Assembly (NCBI GenBank): GCA_018398815.1
Contig: CM031628.1
Coordinates: 3,013,099 to 3,077,098 of the forward strand
DNA: 64,000 nt
Direction of reading: 5' to 3'
Source of the DNA: Conus ventricosus
Taxonomy: Eukaryota > Mollusca > Gastropoda > Neogastropoda > Conidae
Part shown: positions 1 to 9,272 of the stretch, piece by piece
Layout of the letters: each line of letters opens with the position of its first letter
Numbering within the stretch: the stretch's first letter is position 1
Notes under the pieces: model-generated
What the model was told of the DNA's origin: nothing
Seen by the model: the letters and a program-made list of their open reading frames with translations, nothing else
The model's database searches: none
Translations under genes and position numbers: made by a program

Positions 1-690
1 GTGAAAACCCCCTTCTCTCTAAACCCCCTTTCTCGCACTCTCCCCCCCCCTTTCCCCCTCCTTTTTTTTCTAGTTCCTCAAAACCCCTTTAAATTATTTT
101 ATAATTTTTATCATGTTTTTTCTGTAATATGCGCTTTGGGCTCTTGCGAGGTAAAGCGCTCTATAATATCCTTTTACATTACTTACATTACCCTCTCCCC
201 CCCCTTTCCCTGTCCCCTCAAACCCTTCATCTTTCCCCTCAACCCCACGCCCCCCCCTCCCCACTTTTTTCCCCTCCTCCCCTCCCCCCCCTTTCTTTTA
301 GCTCCCTACCCTACCCTTACCCCATCCTTCCTGTTTTGCCCCCCCCCCCCTCTCTCTCTCTCTCCCTCCCCCCCCGCTTTTTTCCCATCCACTTCTTCTC
401 CTCTTTTCCCCTCATACTGTTCAACTTTCCTGTCTCCAACCCCTCCCCCTCCCCTTTTTTGCCTCCTCCTCCCTCCCCCTCTTCTTTTCACCCCCCCCCC
501 TTCCCCAACCCCCTTTACTCCCCTCCCCCCCCCCCCCCCCCCATTTTTTTGCCCACTTTCACCCTGCTCCTCCCCTCCCCCCCTTTCCCCCCCTCCTATT
601 CTTTCCTATTCCTTCATGCTCTCAAGTACCCTGAACAGAACTTATGACATTAAGGTTAAAGTAGACGCAGGAAAATAAACTCTTCAGAGA
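1..690. repeat. Pyrimidine-rich tract, first copy of a duplicated segment
   Basis: Almost pure C/T sequence with long C runs, ending in a mixed-sequence tail from about 597 (ATGCTCTCAAGTACCCTGA). The same tail, followed by a similar stretch ending in GCAGCAGTTCCC, recurs at 2,950-3,045 after another C/T tract, so the two blocks are diverged direct copies. The long open frames here are low-complexity Pro/Ser/Leu translations and not genes. Confidence 0.75.
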
Positions 691-889
691 AACCTTTTGA
701 CTGCAGCAGTTCCCATTGATCTTAGATAAAAAGACAACCAATGACTTTTGTTTCTTAGTTCCCCTCCCGAACCCCTCCCCTCCTCATTGCCTTTCCACAA
801 CAGCCCCCTTCATCACGCCTCTCCCTCCCCATCACTGGGGCAGAGGGCGGTGTAAGACCCCTCCCTTTGATTTTTCCCTGTGTGTGGGT

Positions 890-1219
890 GGGGTGTTGGG
901 TTGGGTGTGTGTGTGTGTGTGTTGTGTGTGTGAGTGTGTTTGGTGTGTGTGTTGGTGCAGTTGGTGTGTGTGTGTGTGTGTGTGTTGTGTGGGGTGTGTG
1001 TGTGTGGTGTGTTTGGTGTGTGTTGTGGTGGTGCGTTGTGTGTGGGGTGTGTGTGTGTGTGTGTGTGTGTGTGGTGTGTTGTGTGGTGTGTGTGTGGGTG
1101 TGTGTGTGGGTGTGTTTTTGGTGTGTGTGTGTGTGTGTGTGTGGTGAGTGTTTTTGGGTTGTTGTTGTGTTGTGTGTGTGTGTGTGTGTGTGGTGGTGTG
1201 TGTGTGTGTGTGTGTTGTT

Positions 1220-1250
<31 letters not shown>

Positions 1251-1272
1251 GTGGTTGTGTGTGTGTGTTGTG

Positions 1273-1311
<39 letters not shown>

Positions 1312-1500
1312 GTTGTGTGTGTGTGTGTGATGGTGTGTGTGTGTGTGTGTGTTTTGTGTGTGTTTTGTGTGTGTTGTGTGGGGTGTGTGTGTGGTGGGGG
1401 GGAGAGAGAGAGAGAGGGAGAGAGAGAGAGAGAGAGGCAGCACAGACGGGACAGACAGACAGACAGAGACAGGACAGAGAGAGACAGAGAGGGAGAACGT
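890..1500. repeat. Compound microsatellite (TG)n-(GA)n-(GACA)n
   Basis: About 510 bp of interrupted TG repeat is followed near 1,402 by GA repeats and then GACA/GACAGA repeats to about 1,500. Cys/Val and His/Thr open frames on both strands arise from the repeat and are not coding. Confidence 0.95.
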
Positions 1501-1539
1501 TACACAGAGACAAAGGAAGCGACAAGCATATAAGTCTAA

Positions 1540-2435
1540 ATAACATAATTTTGTCACCATAAATTTCAAACCATAGTAATAACAGAACAAGCAAGCAAAC
1601 AGACAAACCAGCGAAGAAAATAAAGTTTATCTGTAATATCAATCAATGCATATGTAACAAGAATAAGTATTTTAACATCTCTTAGTCTTGAGTTCTCTGT
1701 CAATGATTATTTGAAAAGAAATAGGAGACAGCGGTCATTTTACACATACTGGTGGACATTTTTCCTAGTAATATGAGTAGATTTAATGTATATAAGTATT
1801 TGTCTTTAGGATATCTTGATTTTTTACACCGAACAAAACATCCACTGCTGTCAGTGTTATTTCACTATTTGTTTCTATATAATTTTTTTTTTCTAAGGAA
1901 CTCTCAGAACCTTTTTACAACCCCACAGTCGAAGAAAAAATGTTCTATAAAGTGTATCTGATCATTACAACAAACAGCATTTATTATTTTCTGCTACTTT
2001 TCTTTCTGTTAAGCATAATATTGGTGGGTAAATGTTGTGTAAGATTTTCCAGTGTAGAACTCAAAGTTTGTTTCTTTGGTATCTTCTTTAGCTATGGCCC
2101 TTGCTGATTTGTCTAATTCATGTCCAAATTTTTCTTCGCCAAAAGTGACATGATTTTGGGAATGAGTCTAACTCTCAATCTTTCTTAATAAATACCCTTT
2201 AATATTTTTTTAAATTTTAAATCAAGTCCTTTGCATCACAAGGGAGTGTGGATGTTTCAGGTTCACCCGGATCTGTCCACTGCACCCACTCTTGAGGGGC
2301 TGAGTTGACAAGAGGTTATACTCTAACAGTATAGTTCGGGATAGTAAAATACTTAATAGTGACGATACTAAACATATTGTTCCTTCAGATCCTTATGGCA
2401 GCCTGGTTTTCATAACAACTTGTACAATTTTTATT
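1540..2435. other. AT-rich unique sequence, no gene seen
   Basis: Mixed AT-rich sequence without a convincing open frame, repeat or recognisable element; probably intergenic or intronic host DNA. Confidence 0.5.
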
Positions 2436-2479
2436 TTGATTCTTTCCCTTTTTTTATATATTTTATTTCAAAAAAAAAA

Positions 2480-3045
2480 AAGGGGGGAAAACTTCACTCC
2501 ACCTTCAACCCCCCCCCCCCCTGCACTTTGCCTCCCCCCCTCCCCCTTCCCCCCCTTTTTTTTTAGTTCCTCTACCCTCTCCTCCCCCCTTTCCCGTCCC
2601 CAACCTTCCTCCCTCTTCCCTGCATCTTTTCCCCCCCCCTCTCTCCCCTTCCCACCCCCTCCCCTCCTCTTTTTTGCTCCCCTCCCCCCCCCCCCCTTTT
2701 TTCCCCCCCTTCCCCCCCCCTTTTTTCCATCCAATTCTTCTCCTCTTTTCCCCTCATACTGTTCCCTTTTGCCTGTCTCCAACCCCCCCCCCCCCTCCCC
2801 TTTTTTGCCCTCCTCCTCCCCCCCCCTTCCCCCCTCTTCTTTTCACCCCCTTTCCCAAAACCCTTTTCGTAATCCCCACCCCTTTTTTGGCCCAGCTTCC
2901 CCCCTGCTCCTCCGTCCCCCCCTCCCCCCTCCTATTCTTTCCTATTCCTTCATGCTCTCAAGTACCCTGACAGAATTAGACATTAAGATTAAAGTAACCA
3001 GGGAAAAAAAACTCTCCTGAAACCTTTTTGACGCAGCAGTTCCCC
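2480..3045. repeat. Pyrimidine-rich tract, second copy
   Basis: Homologous to 1-690: the same C/T composition, the same tail from about 2,950, and the same following GCAGCAGTTCCC stretch. Divergence is concentrated in homopolymer lengths. Confidence 0.7.
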
Positions 3046-3448
3046 TTGTATTTGTTGGAGAAGTAGTGCCCGTGAGGCATACTCCAGGAGTGTCCCTGAT
3101 CTGGGGCAAGTTAGCTCACCAGCACCTACAAACCCCTACAAAGGTTGAGTTCTACCAACAGACCCAGAGCGCCTGGGGTTTCAGTTTCACCTACTGGCAA
3201 CTTTTTCATGGAACAATTGAAAACGAAGCTCTTTGAGCCCTTCCCAGACCCACCCTCCCTTCGGTTACAGAACTTGATGATACTTTCAGCGGCAAAAAAT
3301 TTAGAGAAGGACAAAGTCCCTGAAAACATCCTCAACTCCATCAATCCCAACATCCAGTTTCACCTGTGAGTGGAACAAGACCCATCAGATCTCATTCCTA
3401 AAGTCAAGTTCATAAAACCCAACGAGGGAAACCATGGAACATCCTTAT
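3046..3448. other. Unique sequence, possible 5' remnant of the Penelope-like element
   Basis: Short open frames occur on both strands (74 aa on the plus strand from 3,145) but match nothing I recognise. The position just upstream of the Penelope-like fragment makes an element remnant possible; this is inference only. Confidence 0.3.
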
Positions 3449-3565
3449 ACTGCAACCAACCCATACAGGGCCAATATCTACACTTTTACTGCAACCAACC
3501 CCTACAGCCAATATCTACACTTTTACTGCAACCAACCCCTACAACAATATCTCCCCTTTACTCGA
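3449..3565. repeat. Minisatellite, about 37 bp x 3
   Basis: Three consecutive units of ACTGCAACCAACCCCTACAG plus an AATATCTACACTTTT-like second half; the last unit is diverged. Confidence 0.85.
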
Positions 3566-3635
3566 ACCATCCATTACGCATAAAACTTCAGTTTCCGAAC
3601 TCTATTTACAGAGCAAAAACCACTGCACCTCCGAA

Positions 3636-3867
3636 CAGAATAAACTGAAAGAAGAATCCATGTCAAGACAGCTCTGAAAACCAAAGTTATCCTTCCTGAA
3701 TTTTCAAACACCCCCAAACCGAAACAAAGCATCTCAAGAAAAGACTCCATCACTATCAAGTTGCCCTTCGTGAAAGGGATGTCCAGAGCGCCTGTCAAGG
3801 ACTTTCACCCAACACAGCTTCAAGTATTACAAACAACCAAATGAAATTCAATACAATCACAGGTTAC
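3636..3867 (+). pseudogene. Penelope-like element, segment upstream of the GIY-YIG domain (interrupted)
   Basis: The frame read from about 3,655 contains KVILPEFSNTPKPK and then ITIKLPFVKGMSRA, which resembles the linker upstream of the endonuclease domain in Penelope-like polyproteins. The frame runs into the GTTAC target duplication at 3,863-3,867 and resumes in the same phase at 6,064 beyond the LTR. An in-frame TGA lies about 24 bp before the junction, so the element was already broken or carries a consensus error. Family assignment rests mainly on the downstream half. Confidence 0.6.
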
Positions 3868-5302
3868 TGTCACGAGTTTGTCACGAGGCCTACGACGATT
3901 GACCCATCTAGGGTGGTGGAATCGTTCATTTGTTTATTGTCGTTGTTGTTGTCGCGTGTCCGTCCCTTGGTGTGGCTTGTGGTGCGGTTGCACCTTGGTG
4001 TCGTTCAGCTCAGGTTAGGTTTTCTTTCTCTCTCTCTCTCTCTCTAATTCCACTGCCCGTGCAATTCATCCTGCAGGTTCACGGGTGGCTGGTACCTTTC
4101 TCTCGAACTTGCTGTCTATCGGCCTCTCGCCTGTCTTTTTACCTGTCGCACGTGCTTCATTTCTTTTAGTTTGAAGTATGCTCACTCTGTGACGTAGCGT
4201 GGCATGTTGGCCGCCATCGCTGAGGGAGGTTAGCTCTTCACTCGAGCGGAAGATGTCTCTGGGAGCGCCTGCTCCGGTCTTGGTTCTTCACCCTATCGTC
4301 GAAGGTACAGTCGGTATCTTCAATTCCTACAGTCGGCCTGTAGGAGAGGGACATCACTTCTTCTTTTTCCGCATCTGCGCTGCTGTCCTCTCGACTGGAC
4401 AGAGGGCAGAGAGAGTCGTTTGACCCGCCTCTTCTGCGTCACCCACGGGTAGCTGGTAAGCATCAGTTTCGTGGTTTGTTTGTTTTGGTTTGTTGTTGTT
4501 AGCCAGCTTATTCTTCTCTTTTGCGCAATTTTCTTTTGTTTGCAAAATTGTAAAAGAAATATTGTTTGAGACCTTTTCTCTGGTTAATTCAATCTTTAAC
4601 CTTGCCATCCTAAATTATATCCAAAATTCTTTCTCCTGTTTATGCATCTCGTGATGCGGTAGTCGGTGTGGATGGGAGAGAACCTGGTGATTCAGGGTTG
4701 GTACTTGCTTGGTCTCGCTCGTCCGCCCCTGTCACATTCGCCGGACTCTTATCCTCCGGCCACCGTCTGTTTGTGTGTGCAAGGAGAACGAGTTTTATGT
4801 TGCGAGCGTGCGTACACATGATTTGTCGTTCGGATGCATGGTTGGAGATTTGTGTTATTTTGAAATGTGGCTATAAAATGTGACAATTATGCCATTGAAT
4901 TATTATTTGCAAATGTGGTGGTAGTTATAAAGCGATGGTCGCTGTGTTGGTTTATTTCCTAAGAAAGGAAATTGTTAAATGTGAGTGAGAGAAGGGTGAA
5001 GATAATTCATATTGGTTTTATAGCCTGTTGATTTAATGCAGTCTTTTACCTGCTTCGTGTGAGAAAACTTTAACGAACACTCCTGATTTGATTGGTTTAC
5101 TGTGTTATGCTCAGGTCTGTGTTGAGCTGGTGTTGTTGGTGTATTTAGTAGACCTCCCCTCGCCCATCATGCGAGTGGCTGTTAGGATTTAACAGCATGG
5201 GTCAAACTGTACTGACTGCGGGGTTCCAGTACCCTCCTTCCTTCCTTCCCTCCCTTTCTTCTCTCCTCCCAGCTACGTTTTCCCCCCTCCCGGGGGGCTT
5301 CA

Positions 5303-5492
5303 CCCGGAGTCTGGACTGGTTGGTGCCACGCTCTGGTCGGGACCGCGGACTGGTTGGTGCCACGTGCTGGTTGAGGCCACGCTCTGGTTGAGGCCACGCT
5401 CTGGTCGGGACCGCGGACTGGTTGGTGCCACGTGCTGGTGGAGGCCACGCTCTGGTTGAGGCCATGCTCTGGTCGGGACCGCGGACTGGTAG
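5303..5492. repeat. Minisatellite inside the LTR (GGACTGGTTGGTGCCACG type)
   Basis: Variants of two short modules alternate: GGTTGGTGCCACG(C/T)(T/G)CTGGT and GAGGCCACGCTCTGGT, with CGGGACCGCGGACTGGT recurring four times. This higher-order array makes long open frames on the minus strand that are not genes. Confidence 0.85.
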
Positions 5493-5784
5493 AAAAGCCC
5501 GCCGGCTTGACTGGCCGGCCCTGATCCCCGTCCAGGACCTCCAGTAACAACGCCACGTTTCCCCCCCCCCCCCCCCCCCCCCCCCCGGGACGCGCTCTTT
5601 ACTGCCTGTTTGTGTGTGTCGAGGGTGTCGGCCTTGAACGACTCTCTTCAAGAGCCGACCCGGTTCGGAGCACCTAGTGCGACAGGGTGCTCCCAGTAGA
5701 CTTGGGAGAGGCAGGGGTGTGGAGGCACTCCATGGTGTGGAAAGGGATGGATGCTGGAATTATTTATTTATAATTGTGTATATG

Positions 5785-5935
5785 TCATATGTGTTGAAAT
5801 CTTGATTGTGATTGTGCTGTCGTGTATTGAAATGCTTGATTGTGATTGTGCATGTTGGGTGTGTTAGAATGCTTGATTGTGATTGTGCATGGTGCGTGTG
5901 TTGAAATATTTATTTGTGATTGCGTGTGTTGATGT
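5785..5935. repeat. Minisatellite inside the LTR (TTGATTGTGATTGTG type)
   Basis: Four diverged units of roughly 37 bp sharing TGTTGAAAT and CTTGATTGTGATTGTGCAT. It lies immediately upstream of the AATAAA signal. Confidence 0.8.
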
Positions 5936-5936
5936 G

Positions 5937-5942
5937 AATAAA
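5937..5942 (+). promoter_or_regulatory. Candidate polyadenylation signal AATAAA of the LTR
   Basis: AATAAA sits 122 bp before the LTR 3' end, followed by a GT-rich stretch (GGGGTGTTGTATCG), as expected near an LTR R/U5 boundary. This is a motif match only. Confidence 0.45.
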
Positions 5943-6063
5943 CGGGGTGTTGTATCGTAATCTTTCTTGTGTGGGCTCTTGCGAGGCGTGCGAGGTCAGT
6001 CACTCCTTCACTCCCACCTAGACCGATCCTGTCAGGGCAGACCTCCAGGGGTCGGTCGTGACA

Positions 6064-6530
6064 GTTACAAAAGTCAAGGACAGAAGAGCGTTGGAAAAGA
6101 AAAGTGGTGTGGTGTGTCACATTCAATGTGAGGAGTGCAGTGAGGACTACATTGGAGAAACTGGTCGGCCTTTGAAAACAAGGCTAAATGAACACACTAC
6201 CCAAACTTCTTCTGCATATTATGAACATCTGACAACAACAGCCCACCATACCAACAAGATTCAAGCCACCATAATTGCAGCTGAATCACAGTTCACAAAA
6301 AGGAAAGTGAAAGAAGCAACAGAAATCAGGGAGAGAAAACCAAGTTTGAACAGAGACTGTGGCTATGACCTGCCCCCATTTACAAGTGTGTGCTGAACAC
6401 CAATCACTCCACCAGAGATGACAACTCAGAGAACACCAACACCCACCACAACTACCAGTCAGTTGGGGCTGATGAAGACCAGCAGTAGCTGGCCGAAAAT
6501 TTCCCCTAAGGTAAATTTTATTAGACTCTT
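6064..6530 (+). pseudogene. Penelope-like element: GIY-YIG endonuclease domain and 3' end
   Basis: From 6,064 the frame runs to a stop at 6,394-6,396 and contains SGVVCHIQC, then CSEDYIGETGRPLKTRLNEH, and ends with SLNRDCGYDLPP. The spacing of the CxxC pair, YIGETGRPL and EH is the signature of the GIY-YIG endonuclease that cuts the target during Penelope retrotransposition. The 3' flank (GATGAAGACCAGCAG...GCCGAAAATTT) resembles 3' tails of such elements. Only this C-terminal domain is present; no reverse transcriptase domain is visible. It is split from its upstream part by the LTR insertion. Confidence 0.8.
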
Positions 6531-6539
6531 GAGTCAGAA

Positions 6540-6923
6540 CACACAGAAACATGAACAACCCGGAGTCGGAAAGTGTCTTTGCTCAAATTGACAAATATGG
6601 GTGGTACCTTCATGACTTTAATGAATTTTTGATTAGTTTTCCCAATGTTAGAACAAAGTTTTTAATATACGAAGGCGTTTCGTAAGCACTGCGAGCATAC
6701 TGTCAATAGCTAAACATAGTTTTGACTAATTGGTATAAAACATTAGAGAATAAAACTTGGTCCTGTATTAAGAAAGGTAGTAAATTCATACAGGTATGCT
6801 GAATGAAAACGGAATCACCCCAACTGCTGTTTCCAGTTGGAATAATTGGTTTGAGGATCTAAACTGGAAAGACATTTTCTCACATTGGTATAGAATATCT
6901 AGTGATGTGCAGTTGAGATGGTT
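6540..6923 (+). pseudogene. Non-LTR retrotransposon (LINE) ORF2 3' part, left of the Polinton
   Basis: The frame near 6,600-6,700 gives HDFNEFLISFPNVRTKF and the frame from 6,796 gives VSSWNNWFEDLNWKDIF and SSDVQLRW. This is the region after the reverse-transcriptase domain of L1/Tx1-like ORF2 proteins, where W-x-x-I-(Y/F) is followed by LQW(F/L)Q(F/Y)KLLHRIL. The frame stops exactly where the Polinton begins, and WFQTKLLH appears right after the Polinton at 23,890. Several stops show it was dead before or soon after the insertion. The clade is a tentative call. Confidence 0.65.
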
Positions 6924-7015
6924 AGAGAACAGGAAAACACCGATTCTAACTCACCCTAGCCCCTCACCTAGGTTCGGGGCTAGGGCGACCTAGAATCGGT
7001 GTTTTCCTGTTCTCT
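6924..7015. repeat. Terminal 92-bp palindrome, left end
   Basis: Perfect 25-bp outer arms (6,924-6,948 and 6,991-7,015; starting AGAGAACAGG, ending CCTGTTCTCT) enclose 10-bp inner arms (CCCTAGCCCC 6,954-6,963; GGGGCTAGGG 6,976-6,985). All share one axis centred in CCTAGG (6,967-6,972). A 5-nt mismatch separates inner and outer arms. The palindrome starts at the first base of the element. Confidence 0.95.
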
Positions 7016-7410
7016 GACAAGTAAGACTTCAATAACCAAAAAATAACGATTATCTACAAACAAACATACTGTGTAGGATTGTCCGTTTTCAATACTAATT
7101 TACTAAACTTTTCAGATTGTAGTTTTTGTTTAATCCTATGTTTTTCTTGATCATTTTCAATAACATCATTTTCACGCAAACATTCATCAAATGCATCTCT
7201 GTCTTTCATGTGAAATAAAACTACAGTCTTTAACTGTTCTCTAAAGTCTTTTAAAACCGAGTTATATTTCTGACATAAAATCCACACACTTATCCCAGCA
7301 TGTCTTCCACTAAAGGCTAGTTTTGACAAAGTGTTTCTTTTTTTTAACTATGTCTCTTTCTGCTGAACAGTCATCTATAATAAATAGCGTCTGCGTTCCC
7401 TCAAACAATA
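6924..7410. repeat. Polinton left terminal inverted repeat
   Basis: The reverse complement of 23,365-23,889 aligns with this segment from the terminal AGAGAACAGG through TAAGACTTCAATAA, CTACAAACAAAC and the ATPase 3' coding region. The match fades near 7,400. The inverted repeat therefore covers more than half of the ATPase gene. Confidence 0.9.
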
Positions 7411-7666
7411 TATAAAAGCGTTCTAAACATTCACTCAGTTTATTGCTGGGATCAACTAAAAATATGTTATAATCTATCCATATAAATTTTCTATTGTGAT
7501 ATGCTTTGTTCCATTTAAGTGTTGGGCAGAAAATCACAATATAATCAAAATTATAACGATAAACTGTTTGTAACAGGTCGAGGATAAATATTGTTTTCCC
7601 ACAACCAGTTTGCCCGCAAATCAATGAACAATGAGGCACTTTTGTCATAAAGTTTAACTGCTCCAT
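7054..7666 (-). pseudogene. Polinton genome-packaging ATPase (FtsK/HerA type), frameshifted
   Basis: The N-terminal open frame (7,310-7,666) has Walker A GQTGCGKT at residues 18-25 and Walker B TLFIIDD at residues 93-99, in the order and spacing of the FtsK/HerA-like packaging ATPases of Polintons and related DNA viruses. The C-terminal part continues in another frame (7,054-7,329), starting with FSGRHAGISVWILCQ, typical of the region after Walker B. One frameshift near 7,320 splits it, in a run of eight Ts, so it may be a consensus error. Total length is about 200 aa. It is the last gene of a minus-strand cluster, 19 bp after the 285-aa gene stop. Its 3' part lies inside the inverted repeat. 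Confidence 0.85.
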
Positions 7667-7685
7667 AGTTTTTTTATAACAGAAT

Positions 7686-8543
7686 TTAATCTAATCCAGT
7701 TATTGTTTTTATCATGCTCTCTGTTAAAACTTGTTCAGTATAATAAAATCCTATAAGATCTAAATGTGTAAGATTAATCCAATTTAGTTCTGTAAGATTG
7801 TTTCTATTTAAGCCAATATTGATTTTGTTGCTTGTTGTTATGAGCTTAATATCCTCACCATTGTTAAGAACGACGACAGTAACTTTAAGTTTTTCAACGT
7901 CTAAGTTTTGCCAGCTAATTAGAATTCCTTTTAGAAGGACGTCACTAACGCCCACAACCCCATTCCTCTTTACATCTTTTAAGACAGAAATTTCAAATAT
8001 TATTGTGAACGTGTCTCCTAATTTCATTTGTGGAATGAACTGTAATTTTGTAGAAGCATCTTTCAAAACCGTTTCTCTTCTGTGGAGGATGTACTGTTTA
8101 TTCCCATACGGCTTTATTTCAATCTCTTTCCGACTATTGTCATCTGGCATAAGACTTACATGTAAAGGGCCAGAGTTGAATGCTTTTCTGAAACTTTTTT
8201 GACGGCTAAAAAATGTAAATGGGCTTATGAATTCAAATTTTATTTCCCATTCTAAATATGGTTCTAAATGCCATTTGAGGTCAGGTTTTCGAACTATTTT
8301 ATATTCATACTGGCCAACATTATTTGCTTCTAGATTGCGCAGCTGTTCTAGTTTAGGAAACTTTTTGTTGTCGCCAACCTCTTTGCGTTTATAATCACCA
8401 TCTTTAGTGTACTCAAAACCATACAAAACACCTATCTCACCATTTTGTTCAAAGTCTGCAACGTCTGCAAGGTCTTTTAATTCTAAAGTTATACACCTCA
8501 CAGGCGCTAATGTAACTCCGGATTCTTCTGGCCCACGCGACAT
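7686..8543 (-). CDS. Polinton conserved 285-aa protein, candidate minor capsid (penton-like)
   Basis: Intact open frame starting MSRGPEESGV and ending KTITGLD. It is rich in alternating hydrophobic/charged strands (for example LEWEIKFEF, DTFTIIFEIS, LKVTVVVLN) with no signal peptide or membrane segment, suggesting a beta-sandwich. It sits between the ATPase and another beta-rich gene in a tightly spaced minus-strand cluster (16 and 19 bp gaps). A decayed homologue at 54,822-55,640 starts with the same MSRGP. A single jelly-roll minor capsid protein is the obvious candidate because Polintons usually encode one near the ATPase, but I see no diagnostic motif, so the function is inference. This is the longest intact Polinton gene here. 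Confidence 0.75.
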   Translation of the reverse strand: MSRGPEESGVTLAPVRCITLELKDLADVADFEQNGEIGVLYGFEYTKDGDYKRKEVGDNKKFPKLEQLRNLEANNVGQYEYKIVRKPDLKWHLEPYLEWEIKFEFISPFTFFSRQKSFRKAFNSGPLHVSLMPDDNSRKEIEIKPYGNKQYILHRRETVLKDASTKLQFIPQMKLGDTFTIIFEISVLKDVKRNGVVGVSDVLLKGILISWQNLDVEKLKVTVVVLNNGEDIKLITTSNKINIGLNRNNLTELNWINLTHLDLIGFYYTEQVLTESMIKTITGLD

Positions 8544-8559
8544 TTTTTAGTACAACTTA

Positions 8560-9252
8560 TTATTTTATTTCCAAAACAATCTGCAGGTCATCACATTTTA
8601 CAACTTTTCCTGTTTTGTCTGTGATCTTTATATTAAATGATCCGACCCTCCCACAAGCTAATTTTTTCAAACTGTAAATTAGGGAATTGTATAAATTCAT
8701 AATCGCAATATGCAGCTTTCCCCGACGGAAGAGCTCTTAAAACAGTTGAGGGCCTTCCATCATATAAGTTTTCATCAGTGCTCAGCTCATCCAAATGAAA
8801 CATAGAGTAATGAATGTAATGCAAGATCGAGCGGATTTTCTCCCTCATAAGTAGTTTTGTTTGGTGTAACTTTAAATCTATGATTGTCAGCTGCAAAGCC
8901 TAACATTTTAGCTAGCTCTACATCAAAAAGGTAATGTACTACTTCTTCTTCAGGTTTGAATGTTAACATTGTTGTCAAATTTGCATTGTTAAGTTTGAGA
9001 GTGATGTTGAAGTTACTCATTGCTTCTTTTAGTGAGCAAAACCCATAATAACCATCAGATATGGTTAAGGCTAACTTTGTCTCCTGCTTTATTAACTTTT
9101 AGAATCGCATTATTATTCTTCGATTCACTTATATTAAACCATACGACTTTGTAAAAAAATTCATGGAGTGCGACCATTTTGGTTCCGCAATCGTTCTTAA
9201 CAGCATGCTCTAAAAACGAAGGACGGTCTTGGGTTGTTATTGTTACAAACAT
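8560..9252 (-). pseudogene. Polinton conserved ~230-aa beta-rich protein, frameshifted
   Basis: Three overlapping open frames make up one gene: start MFVTITTQDRPSFLEHAV at 9,252, middle SNFNITLKLNNANLTTM, and a C-terminus near 8,570-8,650 with SFNIKITDKTGKVV before a stop at 8,560-8,562. The alternating-residue pattern suggests a beta-rich virion protein. At least two or three frameshifts are needed to connect the parts. Its start codon is divergent from the plus-strand gene at 9,273 with only 20 bp between them. A decayed copy occurs at about 49,480-50,060. I do not recognise the family by name; a capsid accessory or minor capsid protein is possible. Confidence 0.65.
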
Positions 9253-9272
9253 TTTTTAAAACAAATTAAAAA
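9253..9272. promoter_or_regulatory. 20-bp AT spacer between divergent Polinton genes
   Basis: The spacer between the start codons at 9,252 (minus) and 9,273 (plus) is A/T except for one C. Two divergent genes must share it or use promoter elements inside each other's coding sequence. Confidence 0.5.

Larger units (their letters stand above)
3868..6063 (+). mobile_element. Solo-LTR-like insertion (probable Gypsy-type LTR), 2,196 bp
   Basis: The insert begins TGTCACGA and ends TCGTGACA, an 8-bp perfect terminal inverted repeat of the TG...CA type, and is flanked by the 5-bp direct repeat GTTAC (3,863-3,867 and 6,064-6,068). Removing the insert and one GTTAC joins the Penelope-like reading frame in phase. 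No retroelement genes lie inside; an AATAAA lies 122 bp from the 3' end. These traits fit a solo LTR left by LTR-LTR recombination. The length is large for an LTR, so a non-autonomous element with short inverted ends is the main alternative. It contains two minisatellites and a CT run at 4,027-4,045. Confidence 0.75.

Noticed and set aside
867..1642. Long Cys/Val (+) and His/Thr (-) open frames
   Set aside because: Direct translations of a TG/CA microsatellite with no non-repeat protein sequence.
5182..5651. Repeat-containing 124-149 aa minus-strand open frames
   Set aside because: They come from a GC-rich minisatellite inside the LTR and show no protein-like non-repeat part.
6064..6396. GIY-YIG protein as a host nuclease gene
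   Set aside because: The motif set, the 3' tail and the continuous upstream frame fit a Penelope-like element better than a host structure-specific nuclease.
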